A stretch of 64,000 nucleotides of DNA from Sphingomonadales bacterium (GTDB lineage: Bacteria > Pseudomonadota > Alphaproteobacteria > Sphingomonadales > Sphingomonadaceae). The position numbers were made by a program, and so were the translations under genes. The notes under the pieces were generated by a model. The model had not been told where the DNA came from. It ran no database searches and was given only the letters and a program-made list of their open reading frames with translations. Below, in pieces: positions 1 through 7,676 of this stretch. The number at the start of each line of letters is the position of its first letter. The first letter of the stretch is position 1. The stretch lies in NCBI GenBank assembly GCA_012032285.1, contig JAAURJ010000010.1, positions 1-64,000 on the forward strand. The letters run 5' to 3'.

Positions 1-758
1 GAAAATTTGATGGTCTTGTGTATGTCTATGTCGAATATCTGTTGTATAGGGACATTGGCATAGGCGGCTATTAGGAAGTTGCTGGAGCAATTATTTTCCA
101 GCATTTCCTTCAGCTGGTCTGGTGTAGCGAGCTTTCTGGGTTGAGGACGGATGTTTTGGTCAATGGTGAAGCTTTTGGAGCGGTTGCCGGAATGTTTGCG
201 ATATTCGCCGATGCTGAATCCCAGCTGGTAGAGTGCATGCTGGAAATTGTGGTCGATGACGATTGTTTCGTAATCGCAATAGGAGCCTTCAAAATGGCAG
301 AGGCTGTCTTCAAGTGAATTCATTGGCATGAAGACATAAAGAATCTCGCATCTGTCGTGCCTACCAAACAGGTCTGAAAAGCTGCTTGTGTCTTTGTCCG
401 CGGTCTTTTGCGACCAATAATAGTAAAGGTCATCGAGCCATTCGCATGAAAGATCGAGGTCTTCATTTTCCGACATGATTTCGTCGCGCACGCTATCATG
501 CCAGCAGTCCCAGCTGTTGTAGCCTTCGCTGATAGAATCCGGGAATTCTGGTTCTCGGTTTTTGTATTTTGCATCAAGCGTCTGGCTTGCAATTTTATTC
601 AGCTGGTCTTGAGTCCATTGGGAATGTCCCGATTGATATCTTTGCCAGTCATAATGGTCTGTAAGATTGTCGAGCCATTGCTGGCCGGGGATGCTTTCTG
701 CAAAATTGGCAATACTGGTTGCGCCGGTAATACCGGCGGGAAGCTGGGGTGTGAACAT
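1..758 (-). CDS. Hypothetical protein, C-terminus beyond the window
   Basis: The reading frame is open from the ATG at 758 to the left window edge, about 252 codons, so the C-terminus is missing. The start has an AAGGAT-like ribosome site in AAGGATCAACTCC directly before the ATG. The protein is hydrophilic, rich in Asp, Ser, Trp and Tyr, with no signal peptide or membrane segment. I do not recognise the family. It lies 12 bases after the stop of the gene at 771-1265, which suggests co-transcription. Confidence 0.7.
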   Translation of the reverse strand, partial: MFTPQLPAGITGATSIANFAESIPGQQWLDNLTDHYDWQRYQSGHSQWTQDQLNKIASQTLDAKYKNREPEFPDSISEGYNSWDCWHDSVRDEIMSENEDLDLSCEWLDDLYYYWSQKTADKDTSSFSDLFGRHDRCEILYVFMPMNSLEDSLCHFEGSYCDYETIVIDHNFQHALYQLGFSIGEYRKHSGNRSKSFTIDQNIRPQPRKLATPDQLKEMLENNCSSNFLIAAYANVPIQQIFDIDIHKTIKF

Positions 759-770
759 GGAGTTGATCCT

Positions 771-1265
771 TTATGCGTGTTCGCGGATGGTTTCTTCGAT
801 GAACCGGCGGGTCGATGACCAGATCACCTTGTCCGCGTTGATAACGGCAGCGCCGCCGCCAAATTCGCCTGGTCGTAATTTGTCGCAGCTGAAAGACCAC
901 TCGATGCCCACGGGCAGAGATTCGGTGAGCGCCAGTCGTAAGATGGTCACAATGTTTTCCGGGTTGGCTTGGTCGCCGTATATTTGGACTATTAGTTTGT
1001 CGCTGTTATGTTCAAATTTGAAGTCGGCGCCGGGGTCAAGGTTGTCGTTATCTTCGAATTTATTAGCGAGATCGCCCAAAGGATTGTCTGGGTCTATGTT
1101 GTCAACAAACTTGTGGAAAGCAGGTGAGGCAAGAGCCAGAAAGTCGAGCTGCGTTTGGCTGTCTTCTGTGGCAATTTCGGTCGCGGTGAGGATTTCTTCA
1201 AGGAGCGCTTTTTCGCCCTCGGTGATGTAAAGGTCGGTTGCTGTAGAACAATATGTGTTTGCCAT
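771..1265 (-). CDS. Hypothetical acidic protein, 164 aa
   Basis: An intact frame with a good AAGGAAAATCCC ribosome site before the ATG. The protein is acidic, soluble and has no recognisable domain. Residues 100-140 (VTILRLALTESLPVGIEWSF) look like an alpha/beta fold. It is probably cotranscribed with the partial gene at 1-758. It is of the same style as the short unrecognised genes at 62-64 kb, which share the TTCCTTTT-type leader and C-rich upstream stretches, suggesting one accessory cluster that continues around the molecule. No function can be assigned. Confidence 0.72.
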   Translation of the reverse strand: MANTYCSTATDLYITEGEKALLEEILTATEIATEDSQTQLDFLALASPAFHKFVDNIDPDNPLGDLANKFEDNDNLDPGADFKFEHNSDKLIVQIYGDQANPENIVTILRLALTESLPVGIEWSFSCDKLRPGEFGGGAAVINADKVIWSSTRRFIEETIREHA

Positions 1266-1348
1266 GGGATTTTCCTTTTAATTAAGTCAAATTCCTATTC
1301 TTTCTCCTCCTTCCCTTTTTGTGCTTCATTTTTTGCGACATTCTGTCA

Positions 1349-1783
1349 TTAGATCAGCTGTGGGCAGCTGCTGGCTATAAGATTGTCGTTGTCATATTGT
1401 GGGCGATATTCAGCCTCTGCTGCGAGCATGGAGCATGACAGATTTTCGCCGCGTGCGTTAATGACAAAGACGACGGCTCTTTGATATCGGTCTTGCGTGA
1501 TTTCATAGGCTGTCATGCTTTGGGTGATTGTAGCCTGAAGTGCAGCCTTTTGGCGATACGGGTCGCCTTTCGCGCAGACACGGCCTTGTGTGCAATGACC
1601 GAGCATTTCGGCGGTATCAATGGCAAGTAGCCTGTAGCGCTTTCCTTGGCAGTTGAGAGTGTCGCCATCGATTGCATGGCAGTTTGTGATTTGTGTTTGC
1701 GCATATTTGGCAATATCGTTTTGAGCTTGGCAGCCCGTTCCGGTTAAGGCGAAAAGCGCAAGGTATGATCTGTGGAGTTTCAT
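1349..1783 (-). CDS. Thermonuclease (SNase-like) family lipoprotein
   Basis: The product has 144 residues. The N-terminus is a short signal peptide ending in a lipobox-like LTGTGC, so it is probably exported and lipid-anchored. Residues 35-130 match the staphylococcal nuclease OB-fold: AIDGDTLNCQG supplies the calcium-binding Asp, YRLLAIDTAE supplies the catalytic Arg and Glu, and DRYQRAVV supplies the second catalytic Arg. SNase-like proteins on conjugative plasmids are common and are usually periplasmic nucleases; the actual role here is unknown. Its start overlaps the stop of the upstream membrane-protein gene by four bases (ATGA), so the two are translationally coupled. Confidence 0.85.
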   Translation of the reverse strand: MKLHRSYLALFALTGTGCQAQNDIAKYAQTQITNCHAIDGDTLNCQGKRYRLLAIDTAEMLGHCTQGRVCAKGDPYRQKAALQATITQSMTAYEITQDRYQRAVVFVINARGENLSCSMLAAEAEYRPQYDNDNLIASSCPQLI

Positions 1784-2016
1784 TTGCGGTATGTCCTGAT
1801 TATCCAGATTATCTGCAATACTGTGATCACGGTGAGCAGCAGCATGGGAATTGATGCCAGAATAATGGATTTGCTTTTCAGCATATCAAATATGAGGGAT
1901 GCGGCTATGATTGAGAACATCAGTATAGCTACAGTTACAACAACCAGAAACGAATATAGCAGCGCATGGCAGGATTTCTTTGCCTTGCCTTTTGGCGTAT
2001 TGAGCGTGGTTTTCAT
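1780..2016 (-). CDS. Small two-TM membrane protein
   Basis: A 78-residue product with a basic N-terminus followed by two hydrophobic segments (about residues 20-44 and 52-73) and a basic C-terminal tail, so an inner-membrane protein. The frame ends in ATGA shared with the nuclease gene, indicating one operon. I do not recognise a family. Confidence 0.7.
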   Translation of the reverse strand: MKTTLNTPKGKAKKSCHALLYSFLVVVTVAILMFSIIAASLIFDMLKSKSIILASIPMLLLTVITVLQIIWIIRTYRK

Positions 2017-2101
2017 TGTTGATTTTTGTTTCTGTCTTTCTTTCTTGTTTTTCCGTCTGTTTTTTTCATTTCATGCTCCCTGTTTGGGTGAGTAATTGGG
2101 G

Positions 2102-2575
2102 CTATGGCTTGTGGGCGTGCAAATGTTTGCGCGCGGCATTTTCGATGGTGGCCGTGATTTTTCTATTCCCGCTCATCATTTGCCGCAGGCGTGTTTGGCC
2201 AGCATGGTGAAGTTGGTGCATTGCCATCCATTTTTTAAGCGTTGGGGCATTTGCGTTGATGATTGCAGTTAGCTGTTTTGCGTTTATTCGGGGTTCCAAA
2301 TTCCAATCGCGTAATTCTTCTGTATGAGCCGACCATGATGGCGCGATCGGTCCGCTTTTTTTAATGAGCGTGAAGACCCGTATTTTGCTTCGATCTTCGT
2401 GAAATTCAGCGACATTTAGATATTGATGGTTCTCCAGCGCCTTCAGCCATGGCCTTGTAGAAGCCGATGTGGTTTGCGCCACTAGACATAAATCGTCCAT
2501 CCGAATTGGTTTGTTGCGCTTATACAGGATTGTCCAGCAGCGCTGTCTGGCAGAGTTTTTTGGCATTGTTCTCAT
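2102..2575 (-). CDS. Winged-helix DNA-binding protein
   Basis: I chose the ATG at 2575 (157 residues) because the upstream gene stops at 2577 and the longer in-frame extension reads across that gene out of frame. Residues 8-75 look like a winged helix: RCWTILYKRNKPIRMDDLCL, then a recognition-helix region (TTSASTRPWLKALENHQYL), then a beta-wing with DRSKIRVFTLIKK. The C-terminal half is basic and helical. Such proteins often regulate plasmid accessory genes; the target is unknown. Confidence 0.68.
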   Translation of the reverse strand: MRTMPKNSARQRCWTILYKRNKPIRMDDLCLVAQTTSASTRPWLKALENHQYLNVAEFHEDRSKIRVFTLIKKSGPIAPSWSAHTEELRDWNLEPRINAKQLTAIINANAPTLKKWMAMHQLHHAGQTRLRQMMSGNRKITATIENAARKHLHAHKP

Positions 2576-2576
2576 G

Positions 2577-2717
2577 TTAGATTCCGTACCAGCGTTTGAC
2601 CGCTCTATTGATGATTTCGGGATTGTGTTTTGTGGCATATTCTTGCTGTAAATCTGCGATCTCTTTATCACTGGTGTTCTCGCCCGTTTCGTTAGATTTA
2701 CTATTTGCGTCGATCAT
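2577..2717 (-). CDS. Small hypothetical protein, 46 aa
   Basis: A short frame from the ATG at 2717, ending one base before the winged-helix gene starts (stop at 2577-2579, next ATG at 2575), which is typical of a coupled pair. The sequence is hydrophilic and helical, ending in RAVKRWYGI. A longer in-frame version upstream to 2927 has an unnatural composition and was not used. No family recognised. Confidence 0.5.
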   Translation of the reverse strand: MIDANSKSNETGENTSDKEIADLQQEYATKHNPEIINRAVKRWYGI

Positions 2718-2941
2718 TATTATTGCAACTTGTCCGAAGTTGTGGATGCTGTCTCGCTCAGGCGCATAGGCTTTGGAGCGGGCAGAATGTTGCGCTTGTA
2801 TTTTTGTGCCAAATATATTGCTTCTTCTTCGCGGCAACAATGGAAAATGTAGCATTTCAGAATGCACGCATAAAGCGATATTATTGCCTTGAATTTTGAT
2901 TTTTATGAGATGTAAATATGGCGCCATGAAAAGGAGCCATT

Positions 2942-3262
2942 ATGTTTACTGACTTGATTTCGAAAAAATTCTCGGATGCTTTTGATTTGGACGTCGAACT
3001 GAGAGATATTGCTGATAATAGCGACGAATTTCCAACCTTGCGGGCATTGGCACTATTGTCCATTGGGATGCCGCTTCATGACGGCTATATGAGTTGTCGT
3101 GAGCTGCTTGAGATTTTACACTGGTGTGCTGACGGGCGGCCTGAGGGCAAAGAACGTTTGGCAAAACTGCTCGGAACAGACTGCGATGATTATCAGCGAG
3201 CGCTGTATTACACGCTGGCAGCCGCGGCGGTTATGAAATGCTGGGCGATCTCAAGCGATTGA
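2942..3262 (+). CDS. Hypothetical protein, 106 aa
   Basis: The only plus-strand gene in the first 15 kb, divergent from the gene at 2577-2717. An AAAAGGAG ribosome site precedes the ATG by about five bases. The product is acidic and helical with no recognised domain. The last 18 residues overlap a second plus-strand frame (3238-3423) that looks like a natural continuation, so this may be the N-terminal part of one gene carrying a one-base deletion near 3225-3237. Confidence 0.6.
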   Translation: MFTDLISKKFSDAFDLDVELRDIADNSDEFPTLRALALLSIGMPLHDGYMSCRELLEILHWCADGRPEGKERLAKLLGTDCDDYQRALYYTLAAAAVMKCWAISSD

Positions 3263-3423
3263 CAGATGTTATGGCTTCGCGCTGTAAGATCGCAGTAGCT
3301 TGCAAAGGGTCTGGTTTCGATCAAAAGGAACCTTTTAATCCTTATGTCACCGCCAGGGCAGACGGGCCGTTGGGTAAATTCAATTATGACTTTCTTGAGG
3401 CTGAGTTTTGGAACGTGTCCTAG
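3238..3423 (+). CDS. Hypothetical ORF, perhaps the C-terminal part of the preceding gene
   Basis: A 61-codon frame overlapping the end of the 106-residue gene by 25 bases. There is no ribosome site of its own. The frame stays open upstream of its first ATG (GSRGGYEMLGDL), and the residues are protein-like. Both facts suggest a frameshifted continuation of the gene at 2942 rather than an independent gene. It ends convergently inside the 3' end of the Tad2-like gene. Confidence 0.35.
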   Translation: MLGDLKRLTDVMASRCKIAVACKGSGFDQKEPFNPYVTARADGPLGKFNYDFLEAEFWNVS

Positions 3424-3760
3424 ATATGGCCTTCGATCTGGCTTTTCTTTTTGCCGGTTGTTTGCGCTGCGTTTTGGGGTTTTGTGCTACTTTCGGTGCT
3501 TCCGGTTTCTCTTCTGTTTCATTATGTAAAATTGTTAATTCTTCTGGGCTTACTTCATACCAATCGTCGGTGCACCAGTCGGCGCGCTGCGGCGCGTAGG
3601 GGTAATTGATGATCAAGTTGTTTTTGGCCAGATAAACGAAGGGTTCTGTAAAGCCCTTGCTCCCGTCGATTTGGACAAACCGTATGCCATTATGCCAGCC
3701 TTTGCGGCGCATGCTCTTGTTTTGGCTTTCCATGAGGGTCAGTGCTTGCGCGAGTTTCAT
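3380..3760 (-). CDS. DUF2829 / Tad2-like protein (possible Thoeris anti-defence)
   Basis: The product has 126 residues. Residues 1-72 have the DUF2829 pattern: an N-terminal (K)xxxAL helix, then MRRKGWHNG, a strand ending in FVYLA, and a final segment with RADWCTDDWYEV that matches the family's closing 'D..a.DW' signature. DUF2829 includes Tad2, a phage protein that sequesters the Thoeris immune signalling nucleotide. The remaining 50 residues are a Lys/Arg/Pro-rich tail not expected in the family. It ends a minus-strand run of short genes behind ardC. The family call rests on remembered pattern, not on alignment. Confidence 0.6.
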   Translation of the reverse strand: MKLAQALTLMESQNKSMRRKGWHNGIRFVQIDGSKGFTEPFVYLAKNNLIINYPYAPQRADWCTDDWYEVSPEELTILHNETEEKPEAPKVAQNPKTQRKQPAKRKARSKAISRTRSKTQPQESHN

Positions 3761-3770
3761 GATAATTCCT

Positions 3771-3956
3771 TCAAATTATATAGCGAATAAGAGCCGCTTT
3801 TGTGTTGCGCGCTGGGATCACTTTATAGGGTTGAATGCTTGAAAAGGTAGCAATAATTGTGTGTTCGATCCCTGTTTGTTCGGTCATGGTCACAGCCAGT
3901 CGGTAGGCATTGTTAAAGCTGGCCAAATTCGAGGGTTTTATCAGTTTGTTCGTCAT
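3771..3956 (-). CDS. Small hypothetical protein, 61 aa
   Basis: A short intact frame with an AAGGA ribosome site eight bases before the ATG. It starts inside the end of the 3913-4605 gene (44-base overlap) and stops ten bases before the Tad2-like gene, so it belongs to the same operon. The product is soluble, mildly basic, and of no recognised family. Confidence 0.6.
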   Translation of the reverse strand: MTNKLIKPSNLASFNNAYRLAVTMTEQTGIEHTIIATFSSIQPYKVIPARNTKAALIRYII

Positions 3957-4605
3957 GAGGTTGTCCTTCGGGAGATGATCTTTTTTGACTTAGGCTTTTG
4001 AGAGTCGGTAATAGTTGCTGCAGTGTCTTTGCAAATTGGAGCGTGTTACAGATTTCGCGGTGTGTCGCGTATAATACGATGTAGCTGTCTTCGATCCGGT
4101 GGTGGGTGTTGGCTCTTATGACGACATTTGCTCCTTTGGCCTTTCTAGCGGTTATTTCGACTGAATAATTGTCAGCGATAAGGAATATTTTTCCAGGGTC
4201 TCCTGCCCTTCCTTCTTCGTGTTTTAGATTCCAGTCTTGGTCAGGAATATGTAAATAATCAGCAATGCCGGTGAGAACCTTTCTGGCTTCAAGATGGAAT
4301 TTCACTCGCACTTTGCGATTGAATAATATGTCCATGGAGGCGAGTTTTTCGAGGTAAAATTTCCTTTTTATTTCCTTTATTTTTTTCTGACATTGCGCTT
4401 CTAGTGCGGCAATTTTTGCAGGCGAATTACCTCTTCCCGGATAACCGTTAAGGAGATCTATTGCTGGGCATTTGGTTGGGTCTTTTTTGGCAAAATGACA
4501 GTCATCGAAGGCACGATTTAGCAGCCATATTTTATGCGATTGGTTGATTGGTTCATGTGTTGAGGGCATCGATAAACCGGAACACAGTATCATACCCTGC
4601 TGCAT
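3913..4605 (-). CDS. Hypothetical protein, 230 aa
   Basis: This gene begins five bases after the ardC stop. The N-terminal half has Cys/His pairs and a basic helical stretch (residues 60-90, lysine-rich, coiled-coil-like). The C-terminal half reads as mixed alpha/beta. An internal start (ATG of MILCSGL) is also possible. I recognise no domain. The position directly behind ardC and before a Tad2-like protein makes an accessory or anti-defence role worth testing, but the sequence alone does not show one. Confidence 0.65.
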   Translation of the reverse strand: MQQGMILCSGLSMPSTHEPINQSHKIWLLNRAFDDCHFAKKDPTKCPAIDLLNGYPGRGNSPAKIAALEAQCQKKIKEIKRKFYLEKLASMDILFNRKVRVKFHLEARKVLTGIADYLHIPDQDWNLKHEEGRAGDPGKIFLIADNYSVEITARKAKGANVVIRANTHHRIEDSYIVLYATHREICNTLQFAKTLQQLLPTLKSLSQKRSSPEGQPHDEQTDKTLEFGQL

Positions 4606-4610
4606 TCTGC

Positions 4611-5528
4611 TCAGGCATATTCCTTCTCCTCAGCCGGAATATTCGCATTTTTGGCAACGCAAGCATTGATATAATCGAGCGCTTCATCAGCTCGTGCAGC
4701 TGCGGTTAGAATGGCGTTCTTGTCATTTCTCAGAATCTCGATCCAGTGAGCGATATAGGAAGCATGGCCTTCGACCATGTCGTCTGGAAGCCCCAGTTGC
4801 GCGCTTAAAAAAGCTGCGCCGGTTTCCGCGACGAGTTCTTCAAATGCGTATGCTTTGTCGCCAAATCTTTTGCCGAATTTCCGGTCAAGCCGGGTATGAT
4901 GTCCGGTTGCGTGGATTAGTTCATGGGCTTTGATTGCGGCATAATCGGGATAGCTGCGAAATTGCTCCGGGTTGGGCAATTGGACATAGTTGCCGCGAAT
5001 GTTGAAGAAGGCAGCTGAGCCGCCATGACGATATTCAACGTCAGTTTTGGCAAAAAATTGGTCCAGTTCAGCTTTTTGTTCGCAAGGAGGCTGTTCATTT
5101 GCCGTGATTGGAGGAAAGTATTTTTCAGGGAGTTTCTCAATTTGCTCGACATTAAACACATGGTAGGACTTCATAATTCGGCGAAAATTCTGGCTGTTAT
5201 AGTCGTCTTCTGGATCTTTTGATTGGTCATCGACTGTGATTTGTTTGTAAAATATCGCTGGGCTCGATTTTTCGCCTTTGCGGACTTGGCCTCCTAATTT
5301 TTTGGCTTGTTGGAAGGTCATCCAGTATGGCGAACTATATCCTTTTTCGGCTGCTGTTGCCCAAAGATAAAGGCAATTGATGCCGCGATATGCCGTGCCG
5401 CAGGCGCGTAGCGGGCGGGTTAGTTTTGCTCGGGTCCATGGTTTTGTCCATGGTTTCACTCCTGCTTCCAATTTCGCAAGAATGGTATTTGTGATGGTTT
5501 GGGCAATGTCTGATTGGGGCTTTGTCAT
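4611..5528 (-). CDS. ardC: ArdC-like antirestriction protein
   Basis: A 305-residue protein. The N-terminal ArdC/DUF1738 domain (residues 1-130) has the family's features: QTITNTILAKLEAGVKPWTKPW, then YRGINCLYLW and YWMTFQQAKKLGGQVRKGEK. The C-terminal half is a zincin-like metallopeptidase with HELIHATGHHTRLDR near residue 204, matching HExxH. ArdC proteins protect incoming single-stranded plasmid DNA from restriction in the recipient. An AGGATCAGACC ribosome site precedes the ATG. A strong terminator separates it from the ParB-like gene upstream, so it probably has its own promoter. Confidence 0.93.
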   Translation of the reverse strand: MTKPQSDIAQTITNTILAKLEAGVKPWTKPWTRAKLTRPLRACGTAYRGINCLYLWATAAEKGYSSPYWMTFQQAKKLGGQVRKGEKSSPAIFYKQITVDDQSKDPEDDYNSQNFRRIMKSYHVFNVEQIEKLPEKYFPPITANEQPPCEQKAELDQFFAKTDVEYRHGGSAAFFNIRGNYVQLPNPEQFRSYPDYAAIKAHELIHATGHHTRLDRKFGKRFGDKAYAFEELVAETGAAFLSAQLGLPDDMVEGHASYIAHWIEILRNDKNAILTAAARADEALDYINACVAKNANIPAEEKEYA

Positions 5529-5551
5529 GGTCTGATCCTGTGATTTGGATG

Positions 5552-5584
5552 AAAAAAACCCGCAGCCAGGTTGCTGGCTGCGGG
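5552..5584 (-). terminator. Rho-independent terminator behind the ParB-like gene
   Basis: On the minus strand an 11-bp perfect stem (CCCGCAGCCAG at 5559-5569 paired with 5574-5584) with a four-base loop is followed by seven T. It lies between the stop of the ParB-like gene (5610) and the ardC start (5528). Confidence 0.9.
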
Positions 5585-5609
5585 CGATCGTTGTCAGATT
5601 TGGTGATTG

Positions 5610-7574
5610 TCAGGCGGTTTCTGTTTCCGCCTGTATTTCGTCGCTCTCGATTTCATCTTGCTCTGGGACTGGAGATTCCTTATCTCCTGCCCCATTGGTT
5701 TCGAAACGCAGTTCTTCAGGAACCCAGCTTAATGCAGCTTCTTTGATTTCGGGGTCCACGAGTGTTGTTCCAGCGAAGATCTTCTCTGCTGCTTCTGCGA
5801 TCTCGCTCTTTTTTGATGAGGCATACCGGGCCGCCAATGTAGGGTCTCCTAGATCAGCAATGATCTTGATGATTGAGTCCTTACGTAGCCCATTAAAATA
5901 ATTCTCTTTGGTAGGGCGCCAATGGTGTGCTGAGTTAATGCCAATGATATTGCCGATATGGTTCATGAAGCGGTTGCTAAATTGGTCTGAATTGAGCGAG
6001 GCTGTCAGTCCGCTGGACATCATATAAGCAAGCCACGCGGCTTTATCGGCAGGGTCTGCTTCGCGGAAGCGATCAAAACTGCCTGTGAGGTCGCTGGCGC
6101 TGTACCAGTCCGCGTTAAGCTGTGATAAAATGACATCGCGCTGTTTCTCGGCATCGGTTTGCGGGGCTGCTTGGTGGCTAAGTGGATCGTTTTTATCGCG
6201 GAATGCCAATGTCAGCCCGGTTGCATGGCCGTCAGTGTAGGACAGCTGGGCTAAGATCATTTTGAAAATCACCAGATCGAGCGCAAGTTGGCTGTCTTGA
6301 GCGATATGCAAAGCGAGTATGTCTCGCCGGGCCATTGCCATCAATTCGGTTATTTTACGGCTGTGGACCGGTTTTTCATCGTTTTCGTTGTCAGTGGCAT
6401 TGTCTCCATTCCGGCTTTTTGACTTTAACGGCTTGTTACTGAGTAAGCAGTGATGGCTGGTCAGCTCGCCATTTTGGTTGAGATGCACGAATGTTCCTAT
6501 AAATTCCTTATCTTCATCTGGGATTGGCCCTCTGCGGTCCTTGATGGCGGAATATTTTTTTTCAAGAGTGTCAATTTGGCTGCTTATATCATTTTCGTTA
6601 TCATCATTGGCCTCTTCAAGAGCCGCGTATAGCGCTTGAATTTGTTCTTTGATTTGCTCGCATTCGGTTTCTTCTTCCTCGGTGAGTTCGATCTTTGGGA
6701 GGGAGTAATGTTGGAATTTTCCAGTCTCATTATAGTCAACATAAGTTGACAGGCCGTAGCGGATCCATCCGAAGCCATTTTGAGCCCTGAATTTTTTTGC
6801 ATCCTGCTGCATTTTTTCATCGGCGAGTTTTTCGACGATATGCGGATCAAGCCATTGGCTTTGATCTTCTTTTGCAAAGAGGTCTGCTTCGATGCGGCCT
6901 CCAGCGGCCAGATATGCTTTTTCACCCACATATAAGGCTGCGGCATTTGTCGACGGTATGCTGTCATCGAGTATCGTTCGCCGGATCATATTTGTGTTAT
7001 TTTGATATCCGCCCTCAGACAATTTTGTCCATGCAGAGAGCTGTTGGCTGTGGTCGCCTGTCAGACCGTAAGATTTCGCACTTTCGATTGAAATATAGCC
7101 GCCGCGCAGTGCTTCAAAGATCGTTGGTTCAAGATTGCCCAAGCGTAGCCTCATGCGGACATGGCGGAGGTCGCAGCCATAGCGGGCGGCAACGTCTTCT
7201 TCATTTTTTCCGCTCTGGATCATTTCGGAAAAGGCTTTGCATTCATCTGCGGCTGTCATTGCGATCCGCATGGTGTTTTCGGACAAGGAAAGGTCTTTTT
7301 GTGCTTCCTGGTCGATATCTCGAACATCGCAGGCGACTTCATATTTTTTTGGCAATGTGCCGTTCTTAACGAGCTGCGTTATTGCGCGCAGTCGTCTACC
7401 GCCGGCGAAGACTTGGTAATGGCCTTTTTTCTTGCTTGCTGTTACTTGCAGATTTTGGATAAGGCCGTTGGCAGCGATGTTGGCGGCAAGCTCATCAATG
7501 CTGTCTTCTGCATTGCTCTTGCGGACGTTGTTTTCTGATATTGATAATTTTTCGATTTGAATCATGCTAGTCAT
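5610..7574 (-). CDS. ParB/RepB/Spo0J-family protein, 654 aa
   Basis: I used the ATG at 7574 because it is preceded by AGGAGAATAGCA; the frame is open 12 codons further. Residues 1-95 are a ParB N-terminal nuclease-like domain (ENNVRKSN, IAANGLIQNLQV, FAGGRRLRAI), followed by a helix-turn-helix region (MIQSGKNEEDVAARYGCDLR, about 115-140). The rest is a long C-terminal part typical of the 600-700-residue plasmid ParB-like proteins. ParA lies 6 kb away with its own small partner, so this protein may not be the segregation ParB; ParB-like proteins of this size are common in plasmid leading regions. A terminator follows the stop. Confidence 0.9.
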   Translation of the reverse strand: MTSMIQIEKLSISENNVRKSNAEDSIDELAANIAANGLIQNLQVTASKKKGHYQVFAGGRRLRAITQLVKNGTLPKKYEVACDVRDIDQEAQKDLSLSENTMRIAMTAADECKAFSEMIQSGKNEEDVAARYGCDLRHVRMRLRLGNLEPTIFEALRGGYISIESAKSYGLTGDHSQQLSAWTKLSEGGYQNNTNMIRRTILDDSIPSTNAAALYVGEKAYLAAGGRIEADLFAKEDQSQWLDPHIVEKLADEKMQQDAKKFRAQNGFGWIRYGLSTYVDYNETGKFQHYSLPKIELTEEEETECEQIKEQIQALYAALEEANDDNENDISSQIDTLEKKYSAIKDRRGPIPDEDKEFIGTFVHLNQNGELTSHHCLLSNKPLKSKSRNGDNATDNENDEKPVHSRKITELMAMARRDILALHIAQDSQLALDLVIFKMILAQLSYTDGHATGLTLAFRDKNDPLSHQAAPQTDAEKQRDVILSQLNADWYSASDLTGSFDRFREADPADKAAWLAYMMSSGLTASLNSDQFSNRFMNHIGNIIGINSAHHWRPTKENYFNGLRKDSIIKIIADLGDPTLAARYASSKKSEIAEAAEKIFAGTTLVDPEIKEAALSWVPEELRFETNGAGDKESPVPEQDEIESDEIQAETETA

Positions 7575-7676
7575 TGCTATTCTCCTGAGTGGTTGAGTTG
7601 ATGCTTTCATGCACCAATGCTCATCCCCTTTTTCCCCCTCCCCTTTCTGGTTCGAGATTGTGCTGGAGATCTGGGT

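Noticed and set aside
498-818. Plus-strand frame overlapping the partial gene at 1-758
   Set aside because: It has no ribosome site and runs opposite to a frame with clear start, spacing and composition.
6797-7369. Long plus-strand frame inside the ParB-like gene
   Set aside because: It is the reverse shadow of a well-supported ParB-family protein and is Arg/Cys/His-rich, as shadows usually are.
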